A stretch of 64,000 bases of DNA from an uncultured Psychrosphaera sp. (GTDB lineage Bacteria > Pseudomonadota > Gammaproteobacteria > Enterobacterales > Alteromonadaceae). Where the stretch lies: contig NZ_CANMSK010000011.1 of assembly GCF_947500655.1 (NCBI RefSeq), positions 62,001 to 126,000 of the forward strand, in the 5' to 3' direction. This document shows positions 1-9,160 of the stretch, one piece after another. How positions within the stretch are numbered: the stretch's first letter is position 1; every line of letters begins with the position of its first letter. The notes beneath the pieces were generated by a model. The model worked only from the letters and a program-made list of their open reading frames with translations, was not told where the DNA came from and did no database searches. Both the position numbers and the translations under genes were made by a program.

Positions 1-3000
1 CAGAGAATTTATTATCTGAGTAGCTAATAATTTGTTGGCTGTCTATTTCTGTTACATAGGTAGAGCCTGAAACGCCTTGGGTGCCTGATTTTAGTAATAA
101 ACGCTGACCGTCCATACAGAAGTGATCTGTTATATCATAAGAAACGGGTTTGTTATAACCGTCTAGTAATTTACTGTTGGCACAACGAGTGATAGCGGAA
201 AGACCTTGTAAATTCCACCCCATGCCTGCAAGCCCTTCACCAGATTGGCTAGAGTAAGCCAACCCAAACTCAGGTTTTACACCTGCAATGCCAGCAGGTA
301 AATTGAAAGGTATACTGTATGTGGCGGCACCGGATTCACTGACTCTAAACTGGCCTGCCGTTACACCAAATTCAGCTGAAGCTTTGATGATATCCGCAGT
401 AGGTAAAACAACCTCGGCAGCATATTGAGGCGCTCTACGAGGTTGTACTGTGGTAGCGGCAATACTGTCGGCTATTTCAACTACAGTGGTATTTGACCAG
501 CTACTACAAATTTGCTCATTAAGGCACGCTTGAACTTTGTATTCATAATGTCCTGCGGCTTTAACTAAGTCATGCTCAGTATCGTAGGTATTATTAGACA
601 ATATGACATCCGGTTGTCCATTAACACTCTCTGCTACTTTGTAATACATAAGTTGCAGCTCATTAGGTGACGTTATAGTGTCCCAAGATAAACTAAATTC
701 ACCTAACTCTGGCACAGATGCGGTTAATGTAGGTTGGTCAAATATTAAGTCGGTTGGATCTAATGGATTGGTTCCTAAGTCAACTTCTGCTGCGTCGGTA
801 TAACCGTCATTGTCACTGTCTATGTTATCTTCACAACTCGAGTCTTCAGTTGAAGCTGTGCAATGGTCATAAAATATATTAACCACCACATCCACTGCAC
901 TACTGCTATAGGCGTTATAGTCATCCGTTTGAATTAATTTGTATGCCGTTTCACTGCGTTTTCCAGTCAATAAATAAGCGACCCAATCTGTTTTAGTTAA
1001 CCCGCCTGCACTGTCCTTGTCTGGCTCTGATGGAAATAGATAACTGAATAAACTATCAACAAATACAGTTGCTGTCTCTATCGTTTCGTTATCAGGATGT
1101 AAACCAAAACGTTCTACTCCTTTATTTGAGCCCAAAAATGCCGCTGTGATTTCATTAGCAACCAGTTCATCCTTAGTGCATTCCTCCTTAGTACATTCAT
1201 CGTTAGTCACTTCACCGAGCCAGTAAAAATAAGCAAAGAAGGTTAATTCACTTTGTGTTGGTGAGCGGCCTAACAAGCCATAAAATAATCCGGTTAATGT
1301 ACGTAAAGGCACATCTGTATTTTCTGGAATATTCCAATCAATAATTTGGTCTAAACTTTCGCTTATTAAAGAGCCATCAATGTCTTCCCAGCGCAGTGCA
1401 TTAGGCCCTAAATTTTGGCGGTTAATAATGTGCAGTTGTTCATCTGTAGTAGTGACATGTAAATCGCCATTAGCAAAAATAGTCGGTTCTTGTGTTACGC
1501 CAGCTAATAACGGGTACATAAAGCGTTCTGCACCAGTATCTACATTAAGAGCGTACAAGCCACCTACATCATTGCTGCTGGTTTCATTATTAGCAAAGGC
1601 TCCTACATAAAGGAGTTTTAAGAGTTCAGGGTTTTCCTCGTTACTATAAGTGTCTTCTTGAGACAACAGCTGAGCTTTTGCGTGGATTTCACCACGTAAG
1701 CGTGTTTGCCACTGAATATTAGCTTGGTGATCTAATTTATAAACATAACGGTTTGTGGCTCCAATATAAATAAGATCCTGATTATTATCGTCCGCATCTA
1801 ATGTTGGAGCTGCGATAAATTCAGCACCATAAGATATTGTATTGTCTAAGGTAAATGGCCAACCTGGTTGATTAAATCCTCCTGTATCAAAGGCATACAC
1901 AGATTGCCCAGAGCTGACATATATAATGCCTTGGCTACTGATGGTTGGGCTTGCGTCTATTAAGTTGATATCTGCACGAGTACTGGTATCGGTACTATTA
2001 AATTCAATTGTGGCTTTTCCCAATAAGGTAGTCACACTTAAACGTAAACCGCCATTTTTTATACCGTCAATGATGTCTGCGTTTGCGGTTAATGTAAAAC
2101 TCGTACTGTCAATTTCTGTAATATCACTACTTTTGTACTCGAATGTCTGTGCTGTGTTACGAATTTGTACATAAACCTTATTCGATCCCTCTGCACCAAA
2201 GCCATCTAACCCTAACCCTTCAAAGGTAATAAAAGACTCTACGCTTGGAGTCACTTCTGTAAATTCAGCTTTATGCAAATAAGGCACTTGATGATTAATA
2301 GTAATTATCTGCCCTTCTAGACATTTATCCTCTGAGTTACAGGTTGTTATTTTATAACTTACATCACCTAGTGGCATTTCTGCGATGTTGATCGTTGCTG
2401 ATTCTTGAGTTTGTTCATCTGTTGATAACTCGATGGTTTCCCATTCATAACTACTGCCAGGTTGACCTTGTTTACTTTCAAGTGTAAATGTTAATGCACT
2501 GGCGCTATCACTTTCCCACATTAAGTCATAGTTTTGAGATTGTGTTAATGACAGGTTAGCGGAAAAGCGTGTATAGCCAGGATTGTCAGCAGAAATAGCC
2601 ACTGTCACTTGTGCACAGGTATCTATACCAAGACCAATTGGTCCATCGCCATTTAGATTCGTTGCTTGAGCACAATAACAATAATTACCGTTGTCGGAAA
2701 AAGGTTTGTTTATAGTTATATTTGTATTACTGGCCAGTGTATTAGAGATATTTGTTCTGTTGGAACTGTCATTAGCTTCAGTTGCTGTCGTAGGACAAGA
2801 TGAATATTCATACCACTTATAATCACTAGCTCTTGCTACCGCAGTCAAAGATAAGTTAAAAGCACCCGTCGTGCTGATATCACTTGTAGTGTCCGTATTA
2901 TTGTCATCGACAAAAGTAAGAATAGGCGCTTCTGTAGGAGGATTTTCTTCCACGCTATAGGTTAAGCTTGCTGAGCTGGCGGTTGCACCGTTATCGTCCG

Positions 3001-4789
3001 TTATTTTAAATTGGAAATCATATTTATCTACATCACCTAATGTGAAATTAAAAGAAAATGGTGACGTTGCACTGTCGATGGTGTCTTGCAAAGATTCATT
3101 GATCCACAATTCAACTTTAGATACTTCAATATCACTGTCGTCATCAACTTTATTGTATTCGCCAGAAATAGTTACTGCTGTACCAGGAAGGTTATTCTCC
3201 GCAATTACCTCTGGTACCGTCAGTGTATATGAACCATAAACCGCCCCTTGAAAAGAAGATGAAGCAACAACATGATAACCATCGTTCGCTATAACATAAA
3301 AGCCATATCGAGTTATGTTGAATATTTCAGGGTCGAGGGTTAATTGCGCTTCACAGGATAGGTTATTGGTGCATTCTTTTATAAGAACACCACCAGCACA
3401 AACTTCATCATCTGTTATGTCTAGATCTGTTGTGTCTATTTCCGGGGGGCCATAACACAGTGTGAGTGTATTAAGTTTTTCATCTATAGCAGAGCCAGTA
3501 ATCGTAATTGTGTTGCCTAACTTAAGATCACCTGTTATATCAACGGTTACATCACTAGGTTTACCATCTACAGTAACTGTAAATGGTGTTGAACGGACGG
3601 TAGTAGAGTTATCTTGAACTTCAGCATATATGTTATAAACCCCTGAAGTAGTAAATTTATGAGTATATTCGCAGTTTGCCTCTTGAGAGTTATTAATAAC
3701 GCATTTATCAATAGAAGACGTGTCATGCTCTAATATGCTCTTACATACTGTACTGTCTATACCTTGAAACTGACACCACTTGATAGATTGAATACCTTTA
3801 TTGGTACCCACATTCTTATCTTCTGCGGTTGCCTTTAGTATTACTTGGCTACCTACTGCAATGATTGTATCTTCGTTTTCTACGGTAGAAATCGTTGGCG
3901 CTATATCATTTTCAATAACGGTAATGGTGAACTCATTGGCTTTATATTTATTAATCCTATTTTTAGCCACTAGTCTAAATTTATGTACCCCTAAGCTACT
4001 TCCGGAAGTTAACCTGTATTCACATTTACGAAGGTACTCGGTCTTATACGAACATGATATAACTTCCTTGGCTCCCCAATCACTCCAGTCACCTGTATCG
4101 TTCCAGTCGTTCAAGTCACTTGAGTTTTCGTATTTAGCTAATATAAAATCTTGATTAATATCAAGATTATCGCCGCTATCATAAACGGTAAAAGTAACAG
4201 TAGTAAATTCTCCACTATTGATGTTCGTATTAAAACTAGGTATGGTTACAAATTCTGGAGTTGAGTTTTCAAAGACATGAATTATGCCTGTAGATATACT
4301 CGACTGTGTCCACCCATCCTCAAAGTACCTTTGGTTTTGCCCATACTCCTCTTCAACCCAAGTTTCCTCAATACTATATCGCCTTGTATAGTGTAGTTTA
4401 TAGCTTCCCGGATTTGTAATACCCAAGTAAGAAGCCGATAGGTTAAGTGTATTTAAACTCGCTGTTGTTGCAGAAATTTCTATTTCTTTTATCAATACGT
4501 TATCTAAACTACATAAAGATAAATACGATACTTCCCAGCCTGCAAAGTAAACTCGATGATTATCTCTCGTCGGGTCATCATAATCACTTAAGTCAATTAC
4601 AATATCATGGAAAACAACACTCTTATTTGATGAGCCGAGAATAAAGTCACTCTCAGCTCTGGTGTTTGTATCAGTTGTTCCAGAAATAGTTGCATTACAG
4701 TAATCAGCTGCATAACTAACATTACTAAACATTACGCATGTAAGTACGAGAATAGAGTGAGCTAAGTGCTTTATTTTAAGAATATTCAT
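1..4789 (-). CDS. Giant secreted SpvB/Tc-toxin-B-like protein, 3' end outside window
   Basis: An ATG at 4789 opens a minus-strand frame of at least 1,596 codons that runs off the left edge, so the C-terminus is not seen. I translated several stretches by hand and found no stop. It begins with a Sec signal peptide (MNILKIKHLAHSILVLTCVM...). Roughly residues 150-900 are Ig/PKD-like beta-sandwich repeats (for example SGVYNIYAEVQDNS). About 950-1130 looks like a PQQ-type propeller (IYVSSGQSVYAFDTGG). About 1155-1290 resembles DUF4214 (LFYGLLGRSPTQSEL). A calcium-type DSDNDGYTD motif lies near 1323. From about 1474 the SpvB/TcaC signature appears: VSESGAATYSIPFNLPAG, then GLAYSSQSGEGLAGMGWNL. In known families this domain precedes Rhs/YD repeats and often a variable C-terminal toxin; that part is inferred. 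It starts one base after the stop of the upstream secreted gene, so the two are probably co-translated, downstream of a c-di-GMP riboswitch. Confidence 0.9.
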   Translation of the reverse strand, partial: MNILKIKHLAHSILVLTCVMFSNVSYAADYCNATISGTTDTNTRAESDFILGSSNKSVVFHDIVIDLSDYDDPTRDNHRVYFAGWEVSYLSLCSLDNVLIKEIEISATTASLNTLNLSASYLGITNPGSYKLHYTRRYSIEETWVEEEYGQNQRYFEDGWTQSSISTGIIHVFENSTPEFVTIPSFNTNINSGEFTTVTFTVYDSGDNLDINQDFILAKYENSSDLNDWNDTGDWSDWGAKEVISCSYKTEYLRKCEYRLTSGSSLGVHKFRLVAKNRINKYKANEFTITVIENDIAPTISTVENEDTIIAVGSQVILKATAEDKNVGTNKGIQSIKWCQFQGIDSTVCKSILEHDTSSIDKCVINNSQEANCEYTHKFTTSGVYNIYAEVQDNSTTVRSTPFTVTVDGKPSDVTVDITGDLKLGNTITITGSAIDEKLNTLTLCYGPPEIDTTDLDITDDEVCAGGVLIKECTNNLSCEAQLTLDPEIFNITRYGFYVIANDGYHVVASSSFQGAVYGSYTLTVPEVIAENNLPGTAVTISGEYNKVDDDSDIEVSKVELWINESLQDTIDSATSPFSFNFTLGDVDKYDFQFKITDDNGATASSASLTYSVEENPPTEAPILTFVDDNNTDTTSDISTTGAFNLSLTAVARASDYKWYEYSSCPTTATEANDSSNRTNISNTLASNTNITINKPFSDNGNYCYCAQATNLNGDGPIGLGIDTCAQVTVAISADNPGYTRFSANLSLTQSQNYDLMWESDSASALTFTLESKQGQPGSSYEWETIELSTDEQTQESATINIAEMPLGDVSYKITTCNSEDKCLEGQIITINHQVPYLHKAEFTEVTPSVESFITFEGLGLDGFGAEGSNKVYVQIRNTAQTFEYKSSDITEIDSTSFTLTANADIIDGIKNGGLRLSVTTLLGKATIEFNSTDTSTRADINLIDASPTISSQGIIYVSSGQSVYAFDTGGFNQPGWPFTLDNTISYGAEFIAAPTLDADDNNQDLIYIGATNRYVYKLDHQANIQWQTRLRGEIHAKAQLLSQEDTYSNEENPELLKLLYVGAFANNETSSNDVGGLYALNVDTGAERFMYPLLAGVTQEPTIFANGDLHVTTTDEQLHIINRQNLGPNALRWEDIDGSLISESLDQIIDWNIPENTDVPLRTLTGLFYGLLGRSPTQSELTFFAYFYWLGEVTNDECTKEECTKDELVANEITAAFLGSNKGVERFGLHPDNETIETATVFVDSLFSYLFPSEPDKDSAGGLTKTDWVAYLLTGKRSETAYKLIQTDDYNAYSSSAVDVVVNIFYDHCTASTEDSSCEDNIDSDNDGYTDAAEVDLGTNPLDPTDLIFDQPTLTASVPELGEFSLSWDTITSPNELQLMYYKVAESVNGQPDVILSNNTYDTEHDLVKAAGHYEYKVQACLNEQICSSWSNTTVVEIADSIAATTVQPRRAPQYAAEVVLPTADIIKASAEFGVTAGQFRVSESGAATYSIPFNLPAGIAGVKPEFGLAYSSQSGEGLAGMGWNLQGLSAITRCANSKLLDGYNKPVSYDITDHFCMDGQRLLLKSGTQGVSGSTYVTEIDSQQIISYSDNKFS

Positions 4790-4790
4790 C

Positions 4791-6179
4791 TTACTTTTCC
4801 TCTCCCTGGGATAATGACTTTTTCCATTTTATGACAATTGTTTCACTGGATGAGTCTGACGATGTGGATGAAGTAGACGATTTAGAAACAAAACCAAAAA
4901 AAGATTTTGCTTGTTTGACAAGTGTATTCACAGTCCCTTGCTCTGCGGGAGTGAGGATGGACATCACATCATTTTGCTTGGTTCTAATTATAATACTACT
5001 GGTTCTTGTATCAATTAGTGGGGTCGTTAATATCGCATCATTGGTATCTAATAAAATTTGACCGTGTTGGATATAACTTGCACTGGTAAATTCGGTTGAA
5101 ACTTCATACATACCGCCATCTACACTAAACGCAAATACGCGCTCTTCAATCAATATAGGGGATGATATTAAACTCGATAACATTTCTTCAGTGTTTGGCT
5201 TTTTAGTGAAGCATTGAACATCAAGATCATCAGAGGTGCTGTCAGTTTCATCAATAGTAAGTCTACATAACTGTCCGTTACCTTCTACCGTTGACACATT
5301 AAAAAAGAGGTAATACATACCTGATTTATCACTCAGGTTAAGTACTGGCCGATTAGCAATAATGCCATCTACGTTTATTGTCCATAACTCAACCCCATCA
5401 TCCGATACACGAGAAAGTTTGTTGTCTTGCTGAGGGATAATATTTAACTTAGAGCCATTTGATAAGGTAACAGAAACTAAAGCACGTTCTACCGCTAACA
5501 TTTGATTTTGCAGAGGTTGTTGGTAACTGTCTACATTAACATCTGAACTAAAATCTGGCACAACTGAGGTAGGAGACACTATTATTTTTTGACTATAGGT
5601 TTGTTCAAAGTCCGTTGCAGTTAACGTGAATATGGTTAATTCATTTACGGTAAAAGCTTGCGTCCCCTGGCTTATATCCGTTGAGAATAGATGTTCTTTG
5701 TTACTTGATATTTCTATATTTACATTCGTAGATGACTCTACATCCCAAGACAATAAGACATCTTGCCCTTCAACAACCGCGTCACCTGATTTACTGAAGC
5801 GGTTTATCATCAAGTCACTGGTTATTACATTATTGATCTGACTCCAGTCAGAACAACTTAAGGTATTACAACTACTGACTCGTATTCCACTTTCGTTACT
5901 AAAGGGTATTGTATAAATCTCTGTTGATATATAGTCATTAATGGATACCCAATTATCATCAACTAAATGTTCAAGTTTATAGTAGATTGCGTCTGAGCTA
6001 TCCCATGTTAACAAATAATTTTCACCATCAACTTTTATCGAGAAAGACGCAGGAGTCGAAGAGGCCCCATCAATTGGGGTGAAAATAGTAGTATCAGCCA
6101 TAGCGCTAAAACTGCAATACAATAAAAAAACAGCCAATGTCGTTTTTATGTTATAGGTAATGGCGGATAAAACTTTCAT
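4791..6179 (-). CDS. Secreted Ig-like / beta-propeller protein, partner of the giant SpvB protein
   Basis: 462 aa with a signal peptide (residues 1-28, ending FSAMA). Residues about 35-200 look like two Ig or fibronectin-type modules (YYKLEHLVDDNWVSIN; NINIEISSN-like strands). About 210-400 have the short strand repeats of a PQQ-like propeller (GVELWTINVDGIIANRPVLN; VFAFSVDGGMYEVS). The C-terminus is Ser-rich (about 430-450). No catalytic motif is visible. The stop codon is one base from the ATG of the giant SpvB-domain gene, which argues for translational coupling and a joint role at the cell surface. The 5' leader carries a long perfect hairpin and, further upstream, a c-di-GMP-I riboswitch. 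AGGG about nine bases before the ATG is a modest ribosome binding site. The fold assignments are from residue patterns only; the function is unknown. Confidence 0.85.
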   Translation of the reverse strand: MKVLSAITYNIKTTLAVFLLYCSFSAMADTTIFTPIDGASSTPASFSIKVDGENYLLTWDSSDAIYYKLEHLVDDNWVSINDYISTEIYTIPFSNESGIRVSSCNTLSCSDWSQINNVITSDLMINRFSKSGDAVVEGQDVLLSWDVESSTNVNIEISSNKEHLFSTDISQGTQAFTVNELTIFTLTATDFEQTYSQKIIVSPTSVVPDFSSDVNVDSYQQPLQNQMLAVERALVSVTLSNGSKLNIIPQQDNKLSRVSDDGVELWTINVDGIIANRPVLNLSDKSGMYYLFFNVSTVEGNGQLCRLTIDETDSTSDDLDVQCFTKKPNTEEMLSSLISSPILIEERVFAFSVDGGMYEVSTEFTSASYIQHGQILLDTNDAILTTPLIDTRTSSIIIRTKQNDVMSILTPAEQGTVNTLVKQAKSFFGFVSKSSTSSTSSDSSSETIVIKWKKSLSQGEEK

Positions 6180-6198
6180 AAATCAATCCCTAATTTTT

Positions 6199-6280
6199 TA
6201 TAAAAGGGGTCAGTATAAAAGGGGTCAGAGTAAAATTAAAATCACTTTTATTATTTTAATTTTACTCTGACCCCTTTTAT
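6199..6280. repeat. GGGGTCAGAGT palindrome (REP/RAYT-like), perfect 28-bp arms
   Basis: Arms at 6215-6242 and 6253-6280 are perfect reverse complements around a 10-bp loop; their core is GGGGTCAGAGTAAAATTAA. A truncated third copy (ATAAAAGGGGTCAGT) abuts at 6200-6214. This core is typical of REP-like repeats near IS200-type REP-associated transposases in marine gammaproteobacteria (recalled, not searched). It lies in the leader of the downstream minus-strand gene and would form a very stable RNA hairpin. Confidence 0.85.
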
Positions 6281-6424
6281 TTCCTTTTATTTTTTTATTT
6301 CTGGCAGAAACAAGAAATATTATAAAAACTTAGCAAATTCTGTAGTAGGGAACTAAAAGCAAAAGAAGTGATGTAAAAACGCAATCTACTAAAAATAGAA
6401 AGGGATATTTAAAATTACGACTAA

Positions 6425-6512
6425 GCTAATGTAACCGCTGCAATCATTGACTCTAAAGAGTGTTAGACCAACAGTTTTGCGTCCTGTCCTTTCGGTACAG
6501 TTTGCCTTTTAA
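6425..6512 (-). promoter_or_regulatory. Cyclic di-GMP-I (GEMM) riboswitch aptamer
   Basis: On the minus strand the sequence reads GGCAAACTGTACCGAAAGG then ACAGGACGCAAAACTGTTGG, TCTAACA, a short hairpin ACTCTTTAGAGT, and ends GCAGCGGTTACATTAGC. It matches the Vibrio Vc2 aptamer in order: GCAAACC, a stem capped by a GAAA tetraloop, GGGACGCAAAGCC, GGCCUAA, and AGCGGGGUUAC. The CTGTACC/GGACAG stem closes properly around the GAAA loop. The outer P1 helix is weak by eye. It lies about 250 bases upstream of the secreted-protein pair and on the same strand, so it probably controls that operon. Confidence 0.85.
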
Positions 6513-6583
6513 TTCTTTCTCGTATATGAGTTATTTGTGTATATATGTTAGTAACTTACATAATTAATCTTCAAATGACAAGA

Positions 6584-6623
6584 ATAAAAGGGTCAGAGTA
6601 AAATTAAATCACTCCCCTTTTTT
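6584..6623. repeat. Further GGGTCAGAGTAAAATTAA repeat copy
   Basis: ATAAAAGGGTCAGAGTAAAA at 6584-6603 continues the same repeat core as the palindrome 300 bp to the left (one G fewer). It is followed by a degenerate opposite arm (CTCCCCTTTTTT) just before the stop codon of the neighbouring hydrolase-like gene. The repeats therefore bracket the riboswitch leader. Confidence 0.75.
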
Positions 6624-7811
6624 CTATTTATTGGCTCTTTGAGGAGATAAATCAGACTCTGATCCTATCTTTTTAATAAGTCGCTCTCTATGCTCACTAA
6701 TTACACGAAATAAACTTATGTCTTTTTTGACAATAGCCACCGCTAAGTCCATTTGTTTTAAAGCTTCTTCAATCTGACCGTCGGCTTCATAAGCATCAGC
6801 TAAACTATCGTATGTGTTGGCAGACTTTGGAAATTCCTTCACATTACGTGTGAAAATTTTGATCGCTGCTTTAGCATCTTTCTTTTCTACTAAGTGATAG
6901 TAACCCATAGCATTCAGCGTATTTTCACTGATAGGAATATGGAATCCAAAGTATTCTGATAACTTAATATAGTGTTCTTCAGCCGCCTTTATTCCTAAAA
7001 TCATTTTATCAGTTGGAAAAGTCCAGTTAGCAAAAAGCTCTCTATACGCATAAAACTGACCAATAACTGGCGTTGTCATGTTTGTTTCATTTTCAAAATA
7101 ATCGCGCCTAAAAATAAATCCATTTGTTTTTTTGCTATTTAAGGCTTCAGATAATTCATCAAATGCAGTTCTTGGATCCCCTTTCTCATTGCCAATGTTC
7201 ATATACAGAAAGTTTTTTAAGCTTGGCGTTTTAGCAAAAAAATCTATGGCATCTATTACTGGAGATTTGTCGTCCCAACTAAGCGTTGGACTAAAAGCAA
7301 AGTGCGCTTGAAATAAATGAGGTCGGGTATGCAAAGAATGTATTGCTAACAGTCCACCCGAGGCATGACCTGTAATAATTTTATAATCTTCAGTTCTGTA
7401 CAAACCATCGATATAAGGAATGAGTTCTTTTTCCAAAAAGTCTAAAAATTTGTCAGCACCGCCGCCTTCTCGTTCTTTATTGTTTTTTAATGGTGGTGTT
7501 AAATCTCGAGTTCTATTGGTATTAGCAATACCAACGATGATCATTTCCGGCACTTCACCTGACAAGCTTAAAAAGTCTAATGTACCTGATGTGTGGCTAA
7601 GATTAGATGGACCATCAAGTAAGTACATTACAGGATATTTACGTTTTGGTTTTTTGTTATAACCACTCGGTAATTGGATAAGTAAAGCGCGCTTTTCATT
7701 AAGAATTTGAGATTGAAATTTATCTGGTATAGGTAAGCGTACATCAGCAATTGCATTATTGACTACAAGTAAACCCAAAACCAATATTGCAAATATAAAT
7801 CGTTTTATCAT
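6624..7811 (-). CDS. Secreted esterase-fold protein with C-terminal TPR, probable pseudo-hydrolase
   Basis: 395 aa from the ATG at 7811, chosen because it starts a clean signal peptide (MIKRFIFAILVLGLLVVNNA) with AGGAC seven bases upstream; the frame is open further upstream. Residues about 25-290 match the putative-esterase family of Fes/IroE type (YPVMYLLDGPSNLSH; DKFLDFLEKELIPYID). The nucleophile elbow, normally GHSxGG, reads GHASGG, so the serine position is Ala (codon 7362-7364). The region where the family has its catalytic His reads NETNMTTP, apparently Asn. The C-terminal 90 residues hold TPR-like helices (TYDSLADAYEADGQIEEALK). It may be an inactive binding relative, or the adjacent Ser may act instead. 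Confidence 0.85.
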   Translation of the reverse strand: MIKRFIFAILVLGLLVVNNAIADVRLPIPDKFQSQILNEKRALLIQLPSGYNKKPKRKYPVMYLLDGPSNLSHTSGTLDFLSLSGEVPEMIIVGIANTNRTRDLTPPLKNNKEREGGGADKFLDFLEKELIPYIDGLYRTEDYKIITGHASGGLLAIHSLHTRPHLFQAHFAFSPTLSWDDKSPVIDAIDFFAKTPSLKNFLYMNIGNEKGDPRTAFDELSEALNSKKTNGFIFRRDYFENETNMTTPVIGQFYAYRELFANWTFPTDKMILGIKAAEEHYIKLSEYFGFHIPISENTLNAMGYYHLVEKKDAKAAIKIFTRNVKEFPKSANTYDSLADAYEADGQIEEALKQMDLAVAIVKKDISLFRVISEHRERLIKKIGSESDLSPQRANK

Positions 7812-7959
7812 GCTCACTGTCCTTTGCCATATATCAAATATTTTCTTGTGATTATAATGACAATAATTTAACAAGTATATTTAAAAGTATACAGAGGTAT
7901 TCAACGACCCTAAATAATATTATTATTTAGGGTTTTCGTCAAAATCAGTTTAGAGTGAA

Positions 7960-8904
7960 TTATTCGCTGAGTTTAGCTTTAAGGCGGTTTTGTACCACTT
8001 CCACCAAAAGGTCCGGTTGGAACTTAGATAAAAAGTCATCACAACCTACTTTCTGCACCATAGCTTTATTAAAATCACCACTTAATGATGTGTTTAACAC
8101 TATAAATAGGTCTGAAATACGTGGGTCGTTTCTAATTTCATTCGTTAATTTATAACCATCCATTACAGGCATTTCAGCATCAGTTATTAACATTAAAATT
8201 TCATCTTTAACGTTTTTCCCCTCGTCTGCCCAGCTTTGTAAAAGTGTTAATGCTTCTAGGCCATTTTTCACCGGTATAATTTCAATTCCAAGTTGAGCTA
8301 GTGTGCTTGCCACTTGGTTTCTAGCCGTTGGAGAGTCATCAGCGTGTAGTATTTTTCTTCCCTCAAACTCTGAAAGAATAGCTTCATCAACAATGCCTTG
8401 AGTTATTTCAACTTTATAATGAATAATTTCAGCCAGTACTTTTTCAACATCGATAATTTCAATTAAGACTTCTTTATCGTCTTCAACTATTTTGGTAATA
8501 GCCGTTAAATAGTGCTGGCGGCCAACTGTGCTTGGAGGCTCCATTATTTCTTGCCAAGTCATATTTACAATATGCTCAACTTTACCGACCAAAAATCCTT
8601 GAACACTACGGTTATATTCAGTAATGATAAGGTTAGATTCTTCGTCTGCATCCATAGGACGCATACCAATGGCCGATCTTAAATTGATCACCGGAATTGA
8701 ATCACCGCGTATATTGGCAACACCCTCAATACTAGAATGAGAGCTTGGTAACATACTTAACTTGGGTAACTTAACCACTTCTTTGATTTTAAACACATTA
8801 AGTGCAAAAAGTTGTCGTCCAGATAGATGAAATAACAATAACTCCAACCGGTTTTCACCGACCAAGTTTGTACGTTGATCAACTGAATTCATCACATTAG
8901 ACAT
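7960..8904 (-). CDS. cheV: CheV-type chemotaxis coupling protein (CheW + receiver)
   Basis: 314 aa from the ATG at 8904 (MSNVMNSVDQRTN), preferred over an in-frame start 33 bases upstream because AGGAA sits correctly before it and the family starts this way. Residues about 15-165 are a CheW domain (LFALNVFKIKEVVKLP; GDSIPVINLRSAIG). About 185-310 are a response-regulator receiver with the acidic pair (HADDSPTAR), phospho-acceptor Asp in LITDAEMPVMDG, and conserved Lys in LSKFQP. CheV couples MCP receptors to CheA, with phosphorylation tuning adaptation. It stands alone here; the only MCP in the window is about 30 kb away. Confidence 0.95.
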   Translation of the reverse strand: MSNVMNSVDQRTNLVGENRLELLLFHLSGRQLFALNVFKIKEVVKLPKLSMLPSSHSSIEGVANIRGDSIPVINLRSAIGMRPMDADEESNLIITEYNRSVQGFLVGKVEHIVNMTWQEIMEPPSTVGRQHYLTAITKIVEDDKEVLIEIIDVEKVLAEIIHYKVEITQGIVDEAILSEFEGRKILHADDSPTARNQVASTLAQLGIEIIPVKNGLEALTLLQSWADEGKNVKDEILMLITDAEMPVMDGYKLTNEIRNDPRISDLFIVLNTSLSGDFNKAMVQKVGCDDFLSKFQPDLLVEVVQNRLKAKLSE

Positions 8905-9160
8905 AAAAACATTTCCTAAATTACTCACGAATATCAAGTTTAGTTTAGTTCACAGAAAATAATAACGCTTTTATTAAATTTATAAAACATTGATGTGAAC
9001 GGCTTGATAATATTGTACATCTAACATTTAGACAAAGATTGTCATAAAAACATGATGTTATGGTATGCGCCCCTGACGGATAACCTATACTGTATTAAAC
9101 ATATTGATTAATCAATCAAAGGTTATAACGGGGTTGACGGTTTTATTTTGTATTCTGCAT

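Noticed and set aside
1380..4644. Several plus-strand ORFs of 60-120 codons opposite the giant gene
   Set aside because: They lie antisense to a continuous minus-strand frame with sensible domains and show no family pattern or ribosome-binding sites.
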